In this document: piece after piece, positions 36,520 to 44,869 of the stretch
Layout of the letters: each line of letters starts with the position of its first letter
How positions within the stretch are numbered: position 1 is the first letter of the stretch
NCBI GenBank assembly: GCA_034927685.1
Contig: JAYFPO010000023.1
Coordinates: forward strand, 1-64,000
Origin: RGIG3159 sp034927685
Lineage (GTDB): Bacteria; Bacillota; Clostridia; Oscillospirales; Oscillospiraceae
Length of the DNA: 64,000 bases
Direction of reading: 5' to 3'
Made by a program: the position numbers and the translations under genes
The notes under the pieces: model-generated
What the model saw: only the letters and a program-made list of their open reading frames with translations
Told to the model about the DNA's origin: nothing
The model's database searches: none

Positions 36520-37284
36520 TCAAAACTGCTTTTCATGGATGTAGCCATATTTCCCATATTTGCCACACCTTTTATATTTTCCGTACTTCCCGGACTTTGG
36601 ATTTTCATCGCTCAAAAGGAACCCAAAGATATGTGCATCTACCTGCCGGAGCTTTTCCAGAGACAGGTCCACTTCATTTCGATTGGTGCGATCCGCCCTG
36701 ATTACCATAACAAATCCATCCACAAGTTCCTTTAATACCAACGCATCTGCTACCAGATTGAGTGGTGTCGTGTCAAGCATAATGTAGTCATAGGAAGCAG
36801 AGAGTGAACGCAGTAAATTCCCCATTGCCGGGGTATTCAAAAGCTCCGTCGGATTGGGCGGTGTGCTGCCGGCCATCACCATCGTGAGCCCCTTGATCCG
36901 CTGATTCTCATGAACTGTCAACTGTTTTTCCATGCCTGCCAAATATTCGCTCAGGCCTGGGGACTGGGCGCATCGCATCAGCCTGTGCTGCGTGGAATTT
37001 CGCATGTCACAATCCAACAACAGCACTCTTTTTCCATCTTGCGCCAAAGCAATTGCAAGATTTGCGCAGTTGAGGCTTTTCCCTTCGCCGGCACCGGGAC
37101 TTGTGAATGCAATCTTTCTGCATGAACCTTCGGTCTGCTGCGGAAGGAACATCAGATTGGTCCGTGTGGTACGGTATGCTTCCTGTACGCTGAACGGCTC
37201 TTGAAAATAGAGAAGCTTTCCAGTCTCCTCAGGCAAGAAAACACCGTTCACTTCCTTTTTAAGCTTTAAGCGTTTCATCGGCAT
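36520..37284 (-). CDS. BY-kinase (CpsD/CapB) with a C-terminal tyrosine cluster
   Basis: About 254 residues from the ATG at 37284 (AAGGAA just upstream; 37278 is the alternative). Walker A SPGAGEGKSLNCANLA, Walker A' VLLLDCDMRNSTQH and Walker B YIMLDTTPLN are typical of bacterial tyrosine kinases. The last 25 residues contain a tandem Tyr cluster (GKYGKYKRCGKYGKYGYI), the autophosphorylation tail. It works with the Wzz-like protein whose gene overlaps upstream and controls polysaccharide chain length. Confidence 0.9.
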   Translation of the reverse strand: MPMKRLKLKKEVNGVFLPEETGKLLYFQEPFSVQEAYRTTRTNLMFLPQQTEGSCRKIAFTSPGAGEGKSLNCANLAIALAQDGKRVLLLDCDMRNSTQHRLMRCAQSPGLSEYLAGMEKQLTVHENQRIKGLTMVMAGSTPPNPTELLNTPAMGNLLRSLSASYDYIMLDTTPLNLVADALVLKELVDGFVMVIRADRTNRNEVDLSLEKLRQVDAHIFGFLLSDENPKSGKYGKYKRCGKYGKYGYIHEKQF

Positions 37285-37984
37285 GATTCCTTTTCCGTTC
37301 GCTTTCAAAATTTGTGGGCGTAATGCACGGGATTTCGCCAAGGACAGGAAGGTCATAATAGTCTGTCAGATCCGCAGCCGTGTGAACTGTAACATCAAAT
37401 ACGTTGTAGGATAGGATTCCCGCCATGGACAAGGCCAGCCCAAGCAAAATACCAACCGCTGCGTTGCGCTTCAGAGGCCAATACGGCGCTGTCGGAAGCT
37501 GCGCGTAGTCAATGACCTCCGCTTCGCCGGCCTTTACCACGCGTATGATCTCATCCGGCGCCACGGCTGCGATTGTATTGACAATCGTCATTGCCCGTTC
37601 CGGATCCGAATTTACAATGTTGATTTGAAAAGCCTGTGTTCCGTCAATAGAACCGGCGCTTAGCATCTGCCGGATCAGCGCCGCCGAGTAACCATACTCG
37701 AGCGGCAGCTTTTCAGCTACTTTTTCCAAAAGAGTGTCGCTTTTCAAGACCACGATATAGGTTCCGACCAGACTCTGCGATGCGGATAAATCGCTGTTGG
37801 AAATTGCGTCATTTTGCCGGTCCTCATTATTGGAAACATACATGGAAGCCGAGGCGGTATACATGGGCGTCACAAGCGAGTATGTTAAAGCAAAAGCAAT
37901 CGCGCCGCCACATACAGCCGCCAACAAAATTATCCAAATCCGCTGGATAAACATATGAAATAAATCTTTGAGGCTTAGTTCCAT
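37259..37984 (-). CDS. Wzz/CpsC chain-length determinant
   Basis: 241 residues from the ATG at 37984 (GGGAG 8 nt upstream). MELSLKDLFHMFIQRIWI leads into the first span (ILLAAVCGGAIAFALTYSLV), then an extracellular domain, then the second span near residue 190 (AAVGILLGLALSMAGILSYN). In Firmicutes this is the separate activator of the cytoplasmic BY-kinase. It overlaps the kinase gene by 26 nt. The frame stays open another 180 codons upstream, described separately. Confidence 0.88.
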   Translation of the reverse strand: MELSLKDLFHMFIQRIWIILLAAVCGGAIAFALTYSLVTPMYTASASMYVSNNEDRQNDAISNSDLSASQSLVGTYIVVLKSDTLLEKVAEKLPLEYGYSAALIRQMLSAGSIDGTQAFQINIVNSDPERAMTIVNTIAAVAPDEIIRVVKAGEAEVIDYAQLPTAPYWPLKRNAAVGILLGLALSMAGILSYNVFDVTVHTAADLTDYYDLPVLGEIPCITPTNFESERKRNHADETLKA

Positions 37985-38524
37985 ATCTTGTTCTCCCGTT
38001 TTTATTCTGCCTGGCGCGCGAGAAGTTTCAACTTTCGACGCGCACCTTTTCAGCACGGAGCGATTTCTCCGCTTCGACAAAATTCGCAAAAATCGTTGAA
38101 AAAAACGCAGACTCTCCCAATCCTGCTGTGGCATCCCAACAGTAAGGGCGCTGCTTTCTTCAGACTGCCGCGATGATAACTGTCGCTTCGCTATCTGGTC
38201 CCCGATAAGCAGAAATCCTGTTATCTTTTTTGGCACGGAAGCTCCGTACCTCTCCTTGCGCACCGCACTGCCGCTGGAATTCGGTGTGGCATGTGTTTTA
38301 TAGAAAGCGCGTTTCCAGAAAGAACTGTTGGTGGTGGATACGGCGACTGTATCATTACCCTCGCCGGTAATCGTCACATTGTCATAAATGCCCAGGAATT
38401 CAGCAAAAAACCGGGCATCTGAGCTTTGATCAGTCATATCAAAGCATGTATCCAGAACAAGCTGAGAGTAGTTTAACATATTTTCCCAACTGGTGCAATA
38501 CCGCGTGGTCATAATAGTGTGCAT
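37985..38524 (-). other. In-frame open extension upstream of wzz, possible remnant gene
   Basis: An open reading frame of about 180 codons in the wzz frame, starting MHTIMTTRYCTSWENM without a ribosome site. Parts look protein-like (YDNVTITGEGNDTVAVSTTN then SSFWKRAFYKTHATP) and others look basic and random. No Wzz protein I know has such an N-terminus. It could be the tail of a lost gene fused by deletion, or chance. Confidence 0.35.
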
Positions 38525-38787
38525 ATTTTACAAGAGACGGGCTGCTTATTTTATTATTACCCGAATTTTTATGCGGACCGGTTGTCTTTTTCGGGTAAAA
38601 TAGCGGCGCTGCCAACCCAAGAATGCGTCCGCGCTCCCTTGTCCGCAAATTTTCGGTTCAAAAGAATCTTGTGCAGGCTATTTCCGCTTATCTCCTAGCG
38701 ATTATAATAACCGCAGGCTACAGCGGCGGCTGTCTGTAATGCCGCCGATGGCGTTCCATGGGCAAGATCGGAAAGCCGCATAATAAA
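38525..38787. other. Intergenic stretch with no gene seen
   Basis: Nothing I can support. No convincing sigma-A promoter for the wzz operon is visible, which is itself odd for the head of an operon. Confidence 0.4.
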
Positions 38788-38817
38788 TCACTACCCGTCG
38801 TTCGAGGCAGGTAGTGA
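38788..38817 (-). terminator. Hairpin ending the amino-acid transporter operon
   Basis: TCACTACC / GGTAGTGA inverted repeat with a 14-nt loop, followed on the minus strand by TTTATT. Weak T-run. Confidence 0.45.
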
Positions 38818-38899
38818 CCAAGCTCATTTTGTTTTTTCGTTTCTCTCTCGGCGGGGAGCACATCAAAAAGATGCGGCAGGCTTATTTTGTTTCAAGTGC

Positions 38900-38956
38900 T
38901 TATCTAATCCCAGTCTTTGCCCAAACAGCAACTTTGAAACGCAGAACGTTTGCCAT
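38900..38956 (-). CDS. Candidate 18-residue small protein with perfect ribosome site
   Basis: AGGAGG, 6-nt spacer, ATG, then MANVLRFKVAVWAKTGIR and a TAA stop. It begins 35 nt after the M20 amidohydrolase stop and ends about 80 nt before the operon terminator hairpin, so it would be the last cistron of the amino-acid transporter operon. It is basic and amphipathic (+4, two aromatic residues). I do not know a family. The ribosome site and spacing are the evidence; length alone gives none. Confidence 0.45.
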   Translation of the reverse strand: MANVLRFKVAVWAKTGIR

Positions 38957-38990
38957 GGTAATCCTCCTGCCTGCGACGGGTTTTCCGCGT

Positions 38991-40427
38991 CTATACCGGC
39001 GGGATGGGCACAAGACCGTCCTCCAGTGGGCAGTCATAGCCATCCTTTGCAGCCTTTCTGAATTCCTCCCGCGCCTCCTGCAACAGTGCCGGGTTCTCCA
39101 TCAGGTCGGCGGCGGTTCCAGCCAGAACCCTGGCTGCCAGCAGCGCGCCTTTGTGGGCGATGGTGCTCTTGCCGATGGACACGTTCTGCCAGGAATGGCC
39201 CGGCGCACCGGCAGTCCAGCAGACCGCCGTGAACTGCGCCGTTGGCGTCAGCCAGCTTACATCGCCCACGTCGGTGGAACCGGGATGGAAATGGTTGGAC
39301 GCCACATAAGGCATCACGAACTCGCAAAGCGGCGCTTCACCGTCCGCCATCCGTACCTCCACAAAGTCGTGAACACGCTCGTCTGCCGCCGCCGCGGTGC
39401 CGGGCAGGCCGGAATGCGGGTACGTTTCACGCAGCGATCGCGCAAAGGTGCGCTCCTCCTCCGTGTAAACGGGCGGCGGAACCTGCTCCAGATTTTTTTG
39501 CAGCAGCCGTTCCAGCGCTCGGTTGGAGAGGGTGCTGGAGGTTCCGTCAACCTGCTTTTTGGAAACGGAGGTCTCCGTCATCATGGCGGCGCCCTCCGCG
39601 ATTTTGTCCACCCGAGCCAATAATTCTTTTGCGTTTCGGACATTGTCGGAACGGACCATGTACAGAAGTGTCGCTGTTGGCTGCACCACGTTGGGCGACG
39701 GTCCGCCGCCGTCCAGCACAGAATAGTGGACCGATTCGCACCTGCGCATATGCTCCCGCAGGAACTGTACGCCGACGTTCATGAGCTCCGCCCCGTCCAG
39801 GGCAGAGCGACCCAGCTCCGGCGCGCCCGCCGCATGGGAGGCAACGCCCGTAAAGGTATAGGTGTACTGCAAACTGGCGGCGTTCGAGCCGGTCGTCACC
39901 TCATTGGCGTCACCGGGATGCCAGCAGAGGGCGGTGTCCAAGTCCCGAAACATTCCATCCCGGGCCAGAAAGGTTTTCCCCGCGCAGCCCTCCTCACCAG
40001 GGCAGCCATAAAATACAACTGTGCCATGGAGCACCCCGGCCTCGATCTGACGTTTGACCGCCAGCGCCGCACCCAGAGAGGCCGCGCCCAGTAAATTATG
40101 GCCGCAGCCGTGCCCACAGCCGCCGGACGTCACGGGGTCCCGTCGCGTCTCACCCGCCGTTTGGGACAGGCCGGAAAGCGCGTCAAACTCGCCCAGAATG
40201 CCGATGCGCGGCGAGCCTTCGCCAAATGAGGCGCGGAAGGCCGTCTCGATCCCGGTCAGCCGTTCCTCCACCGCGAAGCCCGCCTGCCGCAGCAGCGAGC
40301 AGTAATCGGCGGCGGAGCGGTATTCCCGCATGGACAGCTCGGCGTAACCCCAGATCCGGTCGCTGAGGCCGATGATCTCCGGGGCAATCGCTTCGATCTC
40401 CTGATAAAGCTTCATTTTGTCCATCAT
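38991..40427 (-). CDS. M20 family amidohydrolase (AbgB-like)
   Basis: 478 residues. The metal-binding signature GGCGHGCGHNLLGAASLGAA (~104), the acidic pair in YGCPGEEGCAGK (~145) and CWHPGDANEVTT (His) are those of AbgB/p-aminobenzoyl-glutamate hydrolases; the dimerisation domain and the long C-terminal part (HPGSTDVGDVSWLTPTAQFT) also match. It cleaves an N-acyl amino acid or aminoacyl conjugate in the cytoplasm. The start directly abuts the ABC ATPase stop, so the transporter probably imports its substrate. Confidence 0.88.
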   Translation of the reverse strand: MMDKMKLYQEIEAIAPEIIGLSDRIWGYAELSMREYRSAADYCSLLRQAGFAVEERLTGIETAFRASFGEGSPRIGILGEFDALSGLSQTAGETRRDPVTSGGCGHGCGHNLLGAASLGAALAVKRQIEAGVLHGTVVFYGCPGEEGCAGKTFLARDGMFRDLDTALCWHPGDANEVTTGSNAASLQYTYTFTGVASHAAGAPELGRSALDGAELMNVGVQFLREHMRRCESVHYSVLDGGGPSPNVVQPTATLLYMVRSDNVRNAKELLARVDKIAEGAAMMTETSVSKKQVDGTSSTLSNRALERLLQKNLEQVPPPVYTEEERTFARSLRETYPHSGLPGTAAAADERVHDFVEVRMADGEAPLCEFVMPYVASNHFHPGSTDVGDVSWLTPTAQFTAVCWTAGAPGHSWQNVSIGKSTIAHKGALLAARVLAGTAADLMENPALLQEAREEFRKAAKDGYDCPLEDGLVPIPPV

Positions 40428-41204
40428 TTACAGCACCTTGGAGAGGAAATCCTGAAGCCGTTCGTGCTGCGGATGATCGAAGATCTCCAACGGCGTTCCC
40501 TGCTCCAACAGCTTCCCCTCATCCAAAAAGAGGACGCGGTTGCCAACCTCGCGGGCAAAGCCCATCTCGTGGGTGACGACGACCATGGTCATGCCCTCGC
40601 GGGCCAACTTCCGCATGACATCCAACACCTCGCCGACCATTTCCGGGTCCAGCGCGGAGGTAGGCTCGTCAAAGAGCATAACGTCCGGCTCCATGCAAAG
40701 TGCGCGGACGATGGCCACACGCTGCTTCTGTCCGCCGGAGAGCTGAATGGGATATGCGCCCGCCCGGTCCGCCAGCCCGACGCGCTGCAGCATCGCCATG
40801 GCCTTTTCCTCCGCCGCCGCCTGTGGGATTTTTTTGACCTCGGCGGGGGCCAGCGTCATATTTTCCAGCACTGTCTTATGTGGAAACAGGTTAAAATGCT
40901 GGAACACCATGCCCATGCGCTGCCGGTGCAGGTCGAGGTTCAGCTTGACCTGTTTTCCGTTTGCACCCAGCACCTTTTTCTTTGTAATGTCGACACCCTC
41001 GAAGACGATAGATCCCTCGGTGGGAATTTCCAGCAGATTCAGGCTGCGCAGAAAGGTGGACTTTCCGGAGCCGGAGGGACCGATGACGACCATCACATCG
41101 CCCTTGTTGATGTCAACGGAGATGCCGTCCAGCGCCTTGATTTTCCCGCCGCGGTAGTATTTTTTCAGTCCGCGGACCTCGATCAGCTTATCGTACGTCG
41201 CCAC
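40428..41204 (-). CDS. Polar amino acid ABC transporter, ATP-binding protein
   Basis: 258 residues. Walker A GPSGSGKSTFLRSLN, Q-loop FQHFNLFPH, signature LSGGQKQRVAIVRAL, Walker B VMLFDEPTSALDPEM, H-loop VTHEMGFA. GlnQ/HisP type. It overlaps the permease gene by 17 nt. Confidence 0.95.
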   Translation of the reverse strand: MATYDKLIEVRGLKKYYRGGKIKALDGISVDINKGDVMVVIGPSGSGKSTFLRSLNLLEIPTEGSIVFEGVDITKKKVLGANGKQVKLNLDLHRQRMGMVFQHFNLFPHKTVLENMTLAPAEVKKIPQAAAEEKAMAMLQRVGLADRAGAYPIQLSGGQKQRVAIVRALCMEPDVMLFDEPTSALDPEMVGEVLDVMRKLAREGMTMVVVTHEMGFAREVGNRVLFLDEGKLLEQGTPLEIFDHPQHERLQDFLSKVL

Positions 41205-41901
41205 GGCTCATTCTCCTTTCGAAATGCCCAATGATCTTGGAAGTGGGGATGGTCAGGCAGAGGTACAGCAGACTGGCCACAATGAGCGGCTGGACGATGA
41301 TGAATGTCGAGCCCTGCACAAGCTGGGCAGCATACATAATCTCATACATGCCAATGTAGGCGCAGACTGAGGACTCCTTGATGATCGTTACGAACTCGTT
41401 GCCGATGGCCGGCAAAATGTTCTTGATGGCCTGTGGCAGCACGATAAGCCGCATAGTCTGCTTCTGTGTCATGCCGAGGCTGCGTGCCGCCTCCGTCTGC
41501 CCGTAATCGATGGAGGAAATACCAGCCCGAATGGTCTCCGACAGATACGCGCCGGAGTTCATGGACAGTGCAACGATGCCAGGGATGAACCGGGAGAGGT
41601 CGATGTAGCCGAGAATCGTCGAGGTAGGCAAAAACTGCCCCAAAGCGTTTTTGGAAAAAAGTCCATAGAACACCAGAAAGAGCTGCACCAGCATCGGGGT
41701 GCCGCGGACTAACTCGACATAGACAGTCGCAAGAATACTGAGTGGCTTCAGCCTGCTGCGGCGCGCAAGCGCGATCAGCAGCGCCAGGCAGAAGCCCAGC
41801 AAAACGGTGAAGGCGCTGAGGAGGACGGTGTAGAGCACGCCCTGGCCGAAGGCGATGCGGAAGGTCCACATCTTCGCCAACAGCTCGAAAAATTTTCCCA
41901 T
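41188..41901 (-). CDS. Polar amino acid ABC transporter, permease
   Basis: 237 residues from the ATG at 41901 (AAAGGA 7 nt upstream). Five spans typical of the HisMQ class (GVLYTVLLSAFTVLLGFCLA), and the EAA loop QTEAARSLGMTQKQTMRLIV, which contacts the ATPase. Separated from the binding-protein gene by a strong hairpin. Confidence 0.94.
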   Translation of the reverse strand: MGKFFELLAKMWTFRIAFGQGVLYTVLLSAFTVLLGFCLALLIALARRSRLKPLSILATVYVELVRGTPMLVQLFLVFYGLFSKNALGQFLPTSTILGYIDLSRFIPGIVALSMNSGAYLSETIRAGISSIDYGQTEAARSLGMTQKQTMRLIVLPQAIKNILPAIGNEFVTIIKESSVCAYIGMYEIMYAAQLVQGSTFIIVQPLIVASLLYLCLTIPTSKIIGHFERRMSRGDVR

Positions 41902-41926
41902 ACTATGTTCCTTTCCACTTGTTGCT

Positions 41927-41988
41927 TCCGAAAAAAAACACGGCAAGCCCCGAAACCCCAAAAGCGGGGTTCCGGGGCGTTTGCCGAT
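41927..41988 (-). terminator. Intra-operon terminator/stabiliser between binding protein and permease
   Basis: A long GC-rich hairpin (41941-41986: CGGCAA plus GCCCCG.AACCCC arms), followed on the minus strand by GTGTTTTTTTTC. Placed right after the binding-protein stop, it would make most transcripts encode only the binding protein. Confidence 0.85.
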
Positions 41989-41990
41989 GC

Positions 41991-42905
41991 TTATTCGGCG
42001 GAAATTTCCTGGGCCTTATCGCTGAGCGCCAACTCATTGGCATCCGCGATAAACTGATCCATCGAGCCATCCGCTTTCACCTGGGCGACAACTGTGTTGA
42101 CTGCTTCCAGCATGGCAGAATTGCCCTTCTGAACCGCAACCGCGGACCCTGCGGCGCCGTCGTACTGCACGTCCCACGCGATCTTCAGTTCCGGGTAGTT
42201 CTTGATGTAATTATCGGCCACGGCGGTCTCAATGAACGCGCCCTCGCACTTTCCATTCATCAGGTCGGAGATGATCGTGGTCACAGCCTTGATGCCGGTG
42301 ATTTTGGCGTCGGGAGTGTTCTGCTCCGCCAGATCATACTGGATAGAGCCGGTCTGCGCTTCCACCGTCATGCCGGAGAAATCCGCGTAGGAGGTATATT
42401 TGTCGGCATCCTCGGCACGGATGACAAAGGCTTGGCCGCCTTCATAGTAGAGATCGGAGAAGTCGGTGGTCTCCAACCGATCGGGATCGGGAGAGAAGCC
42501 GGCGATGGCAAGATCAATGGTGCCTGCCTGCAACTCCAACAGCAGCGCGTCAAAGGAAAGCGCCTGCATTTTCAGTTCCAGGCCATAGTGGTCTGCGATG
42601 GCCTGTGCCAGCGCCACGTCGAAGCCGACCATCTGCATGGAGCCGTCGCTATCCACAATGTAAAATTCATAGGGAGCAAAGTCGGGGGAGGTGCCAACCG
42701 TCAAAACACCCGGGGTCACAGTGTCAAAGGGCGCTTGTGCGGTCTGTTCCGCGGTGGTCGTCTCCGCGGCGGTGGTCGTCTCCGCGGCAGCGGTCGTCTC
42801 TTCCTTGGCAGTCGTTTCCGCCGTGCTGCTATTCGAAGCGCAGCCGGACATCATTGCCAGCAGCAGCATGGCAGCCAGCAACAGCGCAATCACTTTTTTC
42901 ATCAT
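41991..42905 (-). CDS. Polar amino acid ABC transporter, substrate-binding lipoprotein
   Basis: 304 residues. The signal peptide ends in the lipobox MMSGC, followed by a Thr/Ala/Glu repeat linker (AETTTAAETTTAEQTA) that would lift the domain off the membrane. The SBP_bac_3 fold starts at GVLTVGTSPDFAPYEFYIVD; KMQALSFDALLLELQAGTID and LAIAGFSPDPDRLETTDFSD are the conserved ligand-binding segments. First gene of the operon. The start is the ATG at 42905 or 42902. Confidence 0.94.
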   Translation of the reverse strand: MMKKVIALLLAAMLLLAMMSGCASNSSTAETTAKEETTAAAETTTAAETTTAEQTAQAPFDTVTPGVLTVGTSPDFAPYEFYIVDSDGSMQMVGFDVALAQAIADHYGLELKMQALSFDALLLELQAGTIDLAIAGFSPDPDRLETTDFSDLYYEGGQAFVIRAEDADKYTSYADFSGMTVEAQTGSIQYDLAEQNTPDAKITGIKAVTTIISDLMNGKCEGAFIETAVADNYIKNYPELKIAWDVQYDGAAGSAVAVQKGNSAMLEAVNTVVAQVKADGSMDQFIADANELALSDKAQEISAE

Positions 42906-42958
42906 TCTTCTCCTTCATCTCTGCGCGGCTCTGCGCGCCAGTCTTTGAATATGTATGC

Positions 42959-42987
42959 ATTGTACGCTGGATATTATTCGAAGTCAA
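42959..42987 (-). promoter_or_regulatory. Sigma-A promoter of the amino-acid ABC operon
   Basis: Minus strand: TTGACT (42982-42987), 17-nt spacer, TACAAT (42959-42964). Confidence 0.8.
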
Positions 42988-43144
42988 GGGGTGAAGCGTA
43001 CAAATCAAAAATTGTTTTTTCTGCTTCCCTGTACAATATGACGGAAAGCCCGCCGCGCTGCAAATTCAGGGCCGCTCCTGCTCAGGAACCATAGCGGAAC
43101 CCTCCGCATATCCTATTGTTTAGGTGGAAAAGGAGGTTTCAAAT

Positions 43145-44185
43145 ATGAGTATCCGATACTTTTTGGGTGCCAACAGCGCAGGCGGCTTTTTCTCCCATTA
43201 CGACGAGCTGCTGCCGGCCCGGCAGCGGCTGCGTATTCTGAAAGGCGGCCCCGGCTGCGGCAAGTCCACGCTGATGAAGCGCGTGGCAGAGGAGGCGGAA
43301 CGGCTCGGCCTTGCGGCAGAGCGGATTCCCTGCTCTTCCGATCCGGACTCTCTGGACGGTATCGTCGTGCCGGACCTTGGCTATGCCGTGGCAGATGGAA
43401 CCGCGCCGCACATCGTGGAGCCGGTTCTCTGCGGCTGCGGAGAGGTGTACCTGGACCTGGGGCGCGGCTATGACGCCGCCGCGCTGTTCGGCATCCGCGA
43501 CACGCTGCGATCCCTCAGCCGTGCAGCCGGGGACTGCTTTCCGGCGGCCACGGCCTGCCTGCGTGCGGCAGCAGATCTGGAGCCGCTGCTGGCCACCGAA
43601 CGGAAAAATGAGCTGACGCCAGCCTTGGCGCTTTCCCTCTGCGAGAAGGAACTGCCGGACCGGGCAGACCGGGCCGACCAGACGGGCGCGGTCCGGCGCG
43701 TGTTTCTCTCCGGCCATACGCCGGAGGGACGCATCTGCTATTGGGAAACCGTCGCGGCGCTCTGCCCGCGGGTCTATGTGCTGCATGGCGCGGCAGCGCA
43801 CACCTCGGCGCTGCTGCAGACCATCGGCAGAGTCGCCGCAGCCAAAGGCTGGGATACGCGGGTTTGCGACAGTCCCCTATTGCCCGGGCAGCTCACGGAG
43901 CACCTGTTGATCCCGGCGCTTGGCCTGGCGCTGGTCACCTCGACACCGAGCCTGCCCTACCCCGGCAAGGATGGTCGTCATCTGGGAAATCCGAACGGCG
44001 GCGAGACGCTCTACGCGCTCCAGCATGAGCTGTTGCAGCAGGCGTTCGGTCACCTGCGGCGGGCCAAGGAATACCACGATCTGCTGGAGGCAGCTTACCG
44101 TCCATTTGTGGACTTTTCCGTGGCAGACAAGGGTACGGAATTTTGCTGCGCAGAGCTTCACGCCCTCTGGGAAGCGCAGCGCTAA
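43145..44185 (+). CDS. P-loop ATPase with internal duplication, function unknown (PRK06851-like)
   Basis: 346 residues from the ATG at 43145 (AAGGAGG 8 nt upstream). The first half has an intact Walker A (GGPGCGKSTLMKRVAEEAE). The second half repeats the same architecture: VYVLHGAAAHTSALLQTIGR with a decayed P-loop (no GK[ST]), then AAAKGWDTRV...HLLIPALGLALVTS, which mirrors EERLGLAAERI...GIVVPDLGYAVADG of the first half. Families of this shape in Clostridia and Bacilli usually keep both loops. Its substrate is unknown. It is monocistronic and convergent with upp. Confidence 0.75.
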   Translation: MSIRYFLGANSAGGFFSHYDELLPARQRLRILKGGPGCGKSTLMKRVAEEAERLGLAAERIPCSSDPDSLDGIVVPDLGYAVADGTAPHIVEPVLCGCGEVYLDLGRGYDAAALFGIRDTLRSLSRAAGDCFPAATACLRAAADLEPLLATERKNELTPALALSLCEKELPDRADRADQTGAVRRVFLSGHTPEGRICYWETVAALCPRVYVLHGAAAHTSALLQTIGRVAAAKGWDTRVCDSPLLPGQLTEHLLIPALGLALVTSTPSLPYPGKDGRHLGNPNGGETLYALQHELLQQAFGHLRRAKEYHDLLEAAYRPFVDFSVADKGTEFCCAELHALWEAQR

Positions 44186-44186
44186 A

Positions 44187-44232
44187 AAAATGGGGTGTCA
44201 CAAACGAATTGTGTTGTGCGCCCCATTTTTTT
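44187..44232. terminator. Bidirectional terminator between the P-loop ATPase and upp
   Basis: AAAAAATGGGG / CCCCATTTTTT outer stem plus a CACAA / TTGTG inner stem, flanked by A- and T-runs on both sides. Confidence 0.9.
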
Positions 44233-44239
44233 TGGCCAC

Positions 44240-44869
44240 CTATTTTGTGCCGAAAATCCGGTCGCCGGCATCGCCCAGACCGGGGAGAATGTACGCGTTC
44301 TCGTTCAGCCGTTCATCCACCGCAGCTACATAGATATCCACATCGGGATGTGCTTTCTGCACCACTGCGACGCCCTCCGGCGCGGCAATGATGTCCATCA
44401 GCGTAATGGACTTACAGCCGTATTCCTTGATGAAGGAAATGGCGGCTACCGCGCTGCCGCCGGTGGCCAGCATGGGATCGACGACAATGACCTGCCGCTC
44501 GGAAATATCCGGCGGCATTTTACAGTAGTACTTGACCGGATTATGGGTTTCCGGATCGCGGAACAGGCCGATGTGGCCCACCTTGGCCGAGGGAATCAGG
44601 TCGATCATCGTATCCACCATGCCGAGCCCGGCGCGGAGGATGGGCACGATCGCCAGCTTTTTGCCGGAGAGAACGCGGCAGGTGGCCATGGCGAGAGGCG
44701 TCTCCACCTGTACCTCCTCCGTCGGGAGGTTTCTGGTGGCCTCGTAGCACATCAGCGCGGAAATCTCCCCGACCAACTCGCGGAATTCCTTGACGCCGGT
44801 AGTCTTGTCTCTCAGGATCGACAGCTTATGCTGCAGCAGCGGATGGTCCAATACGTGCAAACTACCCAT
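44240..44869 (-). CDS. upp: Uracil phosphoribosyltransferase
   Basis: 209 residues from the ATG at 44869 (AAAGGA 7 nt upstream), exact family length. HPLLQHKLSILRDKTTGVKE at the start, the PRPP-binding loop IVVDPMLATGGSAVAAI and the C-terminal uracil site ILPGLGDAGDRIFGTK. It salvages uracil to UMP. It overlaps the tsaB end by 8 nt. Confidence 0.96.
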   Translation of the reverse strand: MGSLHVLDHPLLQHKLSILRDKTTGVKEFRELVGEISALMCYEATRNLPTEEVQVETPLAMATCRVLSGKKLAIVPILRAGLGMVDTMIDLIPSAKVGHIGLFRDPETHNPVKYYCKMPPDISERQVIVVDPMLATGGSAVAAISFIKEYGCKSITLMDIIAAPEGVAVVQKAHPDVDIYVAAVDERLNENAYILPGLGDAGDRIFGTK

